Positions 12,734 through 13,846 of a DNA stretch of 13,846 bases are shown here, one piece after another. Origin of the DNA: Spirochaetota bacterium (GTDB lineage: Bacteria; Spirochaetota; Spirochaetia; DTKZ01). The notes under the pieces were generated by a model. That model was given only the letters and a program-made list of their open reading frames with translations, did not search any database and was not told where the DNA came from. The translations under genes and the position numbers were made by a program. Positions within the stretch are counted from its first letter, which is position 1. The number at the start of each line of letters is the position of its first letter. The stretch is taken from positions 1-13,846 of the forward strand of contig JAKQWJ010000094.1 of the NCBI GenBank assembly GCA_029562045.1. The letters are read 5' to 3'.

Positions 12734-13846
12734 CTAACGGCGGATGCGCCAGCCCAGGATGAACCGGGCGTGCTTTATGGGGTCTTTCCGGAAAGCCGCG
12801 ATCCCCGACGGGTCCGCCGAAAGCCCCTGGAACTGCAGCTCCGCCTCGATTCGCGTTCCCCGCCGCGCCAGGGCTCCCCGGATGCCGCCGGAGATTTCCG
12901 GTTCGGGCGTCAGCCCGGTCAGCCCGGGCTGAGGCCCGGGCCCCGGCCCGGGTTTCCACTCCCCCGAGGCCTGGACCCCCAACTCCCAGCCCCGGGGGCG
13001 GAACTCCGCCTCCCAGGAGATCCGGGCCTTGCCGAAAGCGCCGTCGTTCCACTCTCCCCTGAAACCCGCCTCCAGGGACGCCGTCTTCCCCCGACAGGCT
13101 GCGGAGGCCCGGGATACGAACCGCCGGGAAACCGTCCCGCCGGAGGATATCTCCCGGCTGCCGGCGCCGGCCAGGGACAGCTTCATCCGCCGTCCCCGGA
13201 GGTCCAGCCCCCCTTCCAGGTCCCGCCTCCCCGGGGCCCGGCGGCCCGGCAGGGATTCCGCCCGCCCTCCCTCGGACCGCAGCCGGCCGTGGACCGACAG
13301 AGTCCCCCGGGGGAAAAGCCGGGCCTCCGCGGCGACGGCGCCGCGGTCCGAGGGGTAGGTTCCCGCCGGGGTGACATATCCGGCCCCGCAGGTCCCGGCC
13401 ATGATCCCCGCCTCCACCAGGGCGGAGCGGTGAAAACCCCGCAGGTGGACGAAACCCGAGGAGGGGACCCGGGCGCCCCGGGATATGCCGAAGGAAAGCC
13501 CCAGGGAGGTGTCGGCGCCGGTGAGGGTGTCCAGGGGAACCCGGGCTCCCGCCGCCAGATGGAGCAGGGCCCCGCCGGGGTACACCGGTCTGTCGGGAAA
13601 CCATTCATCCGGGACCCGCCCCGGGTCGGGGCAGGAGGCCATGACCAGGGCGGACAAACGGGGCTCCCCCCGGCCTCCCAGAGCAAGGGAGGCGGCGGCG
13701 TGCAGGTCCTCCCCGCCCCGGAGAAAACCCCCGACTCCCAGAAGACCGTCCGGGGCGGCGACCCAGACCCCCAGACGGGAGGACCGGTCCATGCCGGTCC
13801 GCAGGGTCAGTCGGGTCTCCTCCTCGAAGACGGGGCTCCCGGCTCC
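12734..13846 (-). CDS. Probable outer-membrane beta-barrel protein, C-terminal part (partial)
   Basis: The minus-strand frame is open from the window end to TAG 12734, giving 370 residues of the C-terminal portion; the Met at 13792 is probably internal because codons upstream of it stay open and similar in style. I do not recognise a family. The sequence has many short amphipathic, alternating segments rich in Gly, Ser and Arg, for example A-R-I-S-W-E-A-E-F-R-P-R-G-W-E-L-G-V and T-R-I-E-A-E-L-Q-F, and ends F-I-L-G-W-R-I-R-R, as expected for beta strands of a barrel whose last strand closes the protein. There is no membrane helix in this part. Its stop codon lies 3 bases from the murB stop, convergent. 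A porin-like or surface role is inference. Confidence 0.65.
   Translation of the reverse strand, partial: GAGSPVFEEETRLTLRTGMDRSSRLGVWVAAPDGLLGVGGFLRGGEDLHAAASLALGGRGEPRLSALVMASCPDPGRVPDEWFPDRPVYPGGALLHLAAGARVPLDTLTGADTSLGLSFGISRGARVPSSGFVHLRGFHRSALVEAGIMAGTCGAGYVTPAGTYPSDRGAVAAEARLFPRGTLSVHGRLRSEGGRAESLPGRRAPGRRDLEGGLDLRGRRMKLSLAGAGSREISSGGTVSRRFVSRASAACRGKTASLEAGFRGEWNDGAFGKARISWEAEFRPRGWELGVQASGEWKPGPGPGPQPGLTGLTPEPEISGGIRGALARRGTRIEAELQFQGLSADPSGIAAFRKDPIKHARFILGWRIRR

Overview
This 13.8 kb, very GC-rich window looks like ordinary chromosome of a bacterium with an outer membrane, most likely a high-GC spirochaete of the Treponema/Spirochaeta type. That placement is inference. It rests on a polA tail overlapping coaE followed by a SPOR gene, on a murB/cysS/ECF-sigma neighbourhood that I recall from Treponema, and on the P-loop style of CoaE. 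I see no mobile element, CRISPR array, rRNA or tRNA gene.

Layout. (1) Positions 1-1323, plus strand: the last codons of a probable DNA polymerase I gene, coaE (dephospho-CoA kinase) and a membrane-anchored SPOR-domain protein, closely packed. (2) Positions 1395-3556, minus strand: a two-gene unit of a UroD/MtaA-like (possibly methyltransferase) protein and a shikimate dehydrogenase-like protein, with a good sigma70-type promoter placed so that the mRNA would be nearly leaderless. (3) Positions 3797-4738, plus strand: a ketopantoate reductase (PanE family). (4) Positions 4741-6659, plus strand: an AT-rich promoter carrying a perfect inverted repeat drives a methyl-accepting chemotaxis protein. 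(5) Positions 6660-6957: a GC-rich repeat block between convergent genes. (6) Positions 6958-11730, minus strand: cysS, then an ECF sigma factor, a putative zinc-finger-type anti-sigma factor, a small exported protein of unknown function and a membrane-anchored TIG/transglutaminase-like protein. The last four overlap or nearly touch and read as one regulatory/envelope operon. (7) Positions 11780-12730, plus strand: murB, divergent from cysS. (8) Positions 12734 to the window end, minus strand: the C-terminal part of a beta-rich, probable outer-membrane protein.

How the genes fit together. The window mixes core functions (CoA synthesis: coaE, panE; peptidoglycan: murB, SPOR; translation: cysS; aromatic pathway: AroE-like) with sensing and envelope genes (chemoreceptor, ECF sigma module). 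The part most likely to be under-described is the ECF sigma/anti-sigma/exported protein/TIG-transglutaminase operon. In it the anti-sigma zinc motif has Tyr where a Cys is expected, and the transglutaminase-like domain has Ser where the catalytic Cys is expected. The second interesting unit is the UroD-like plus AroE-like pair, which shares an operon without any other haem or shikimate gene.
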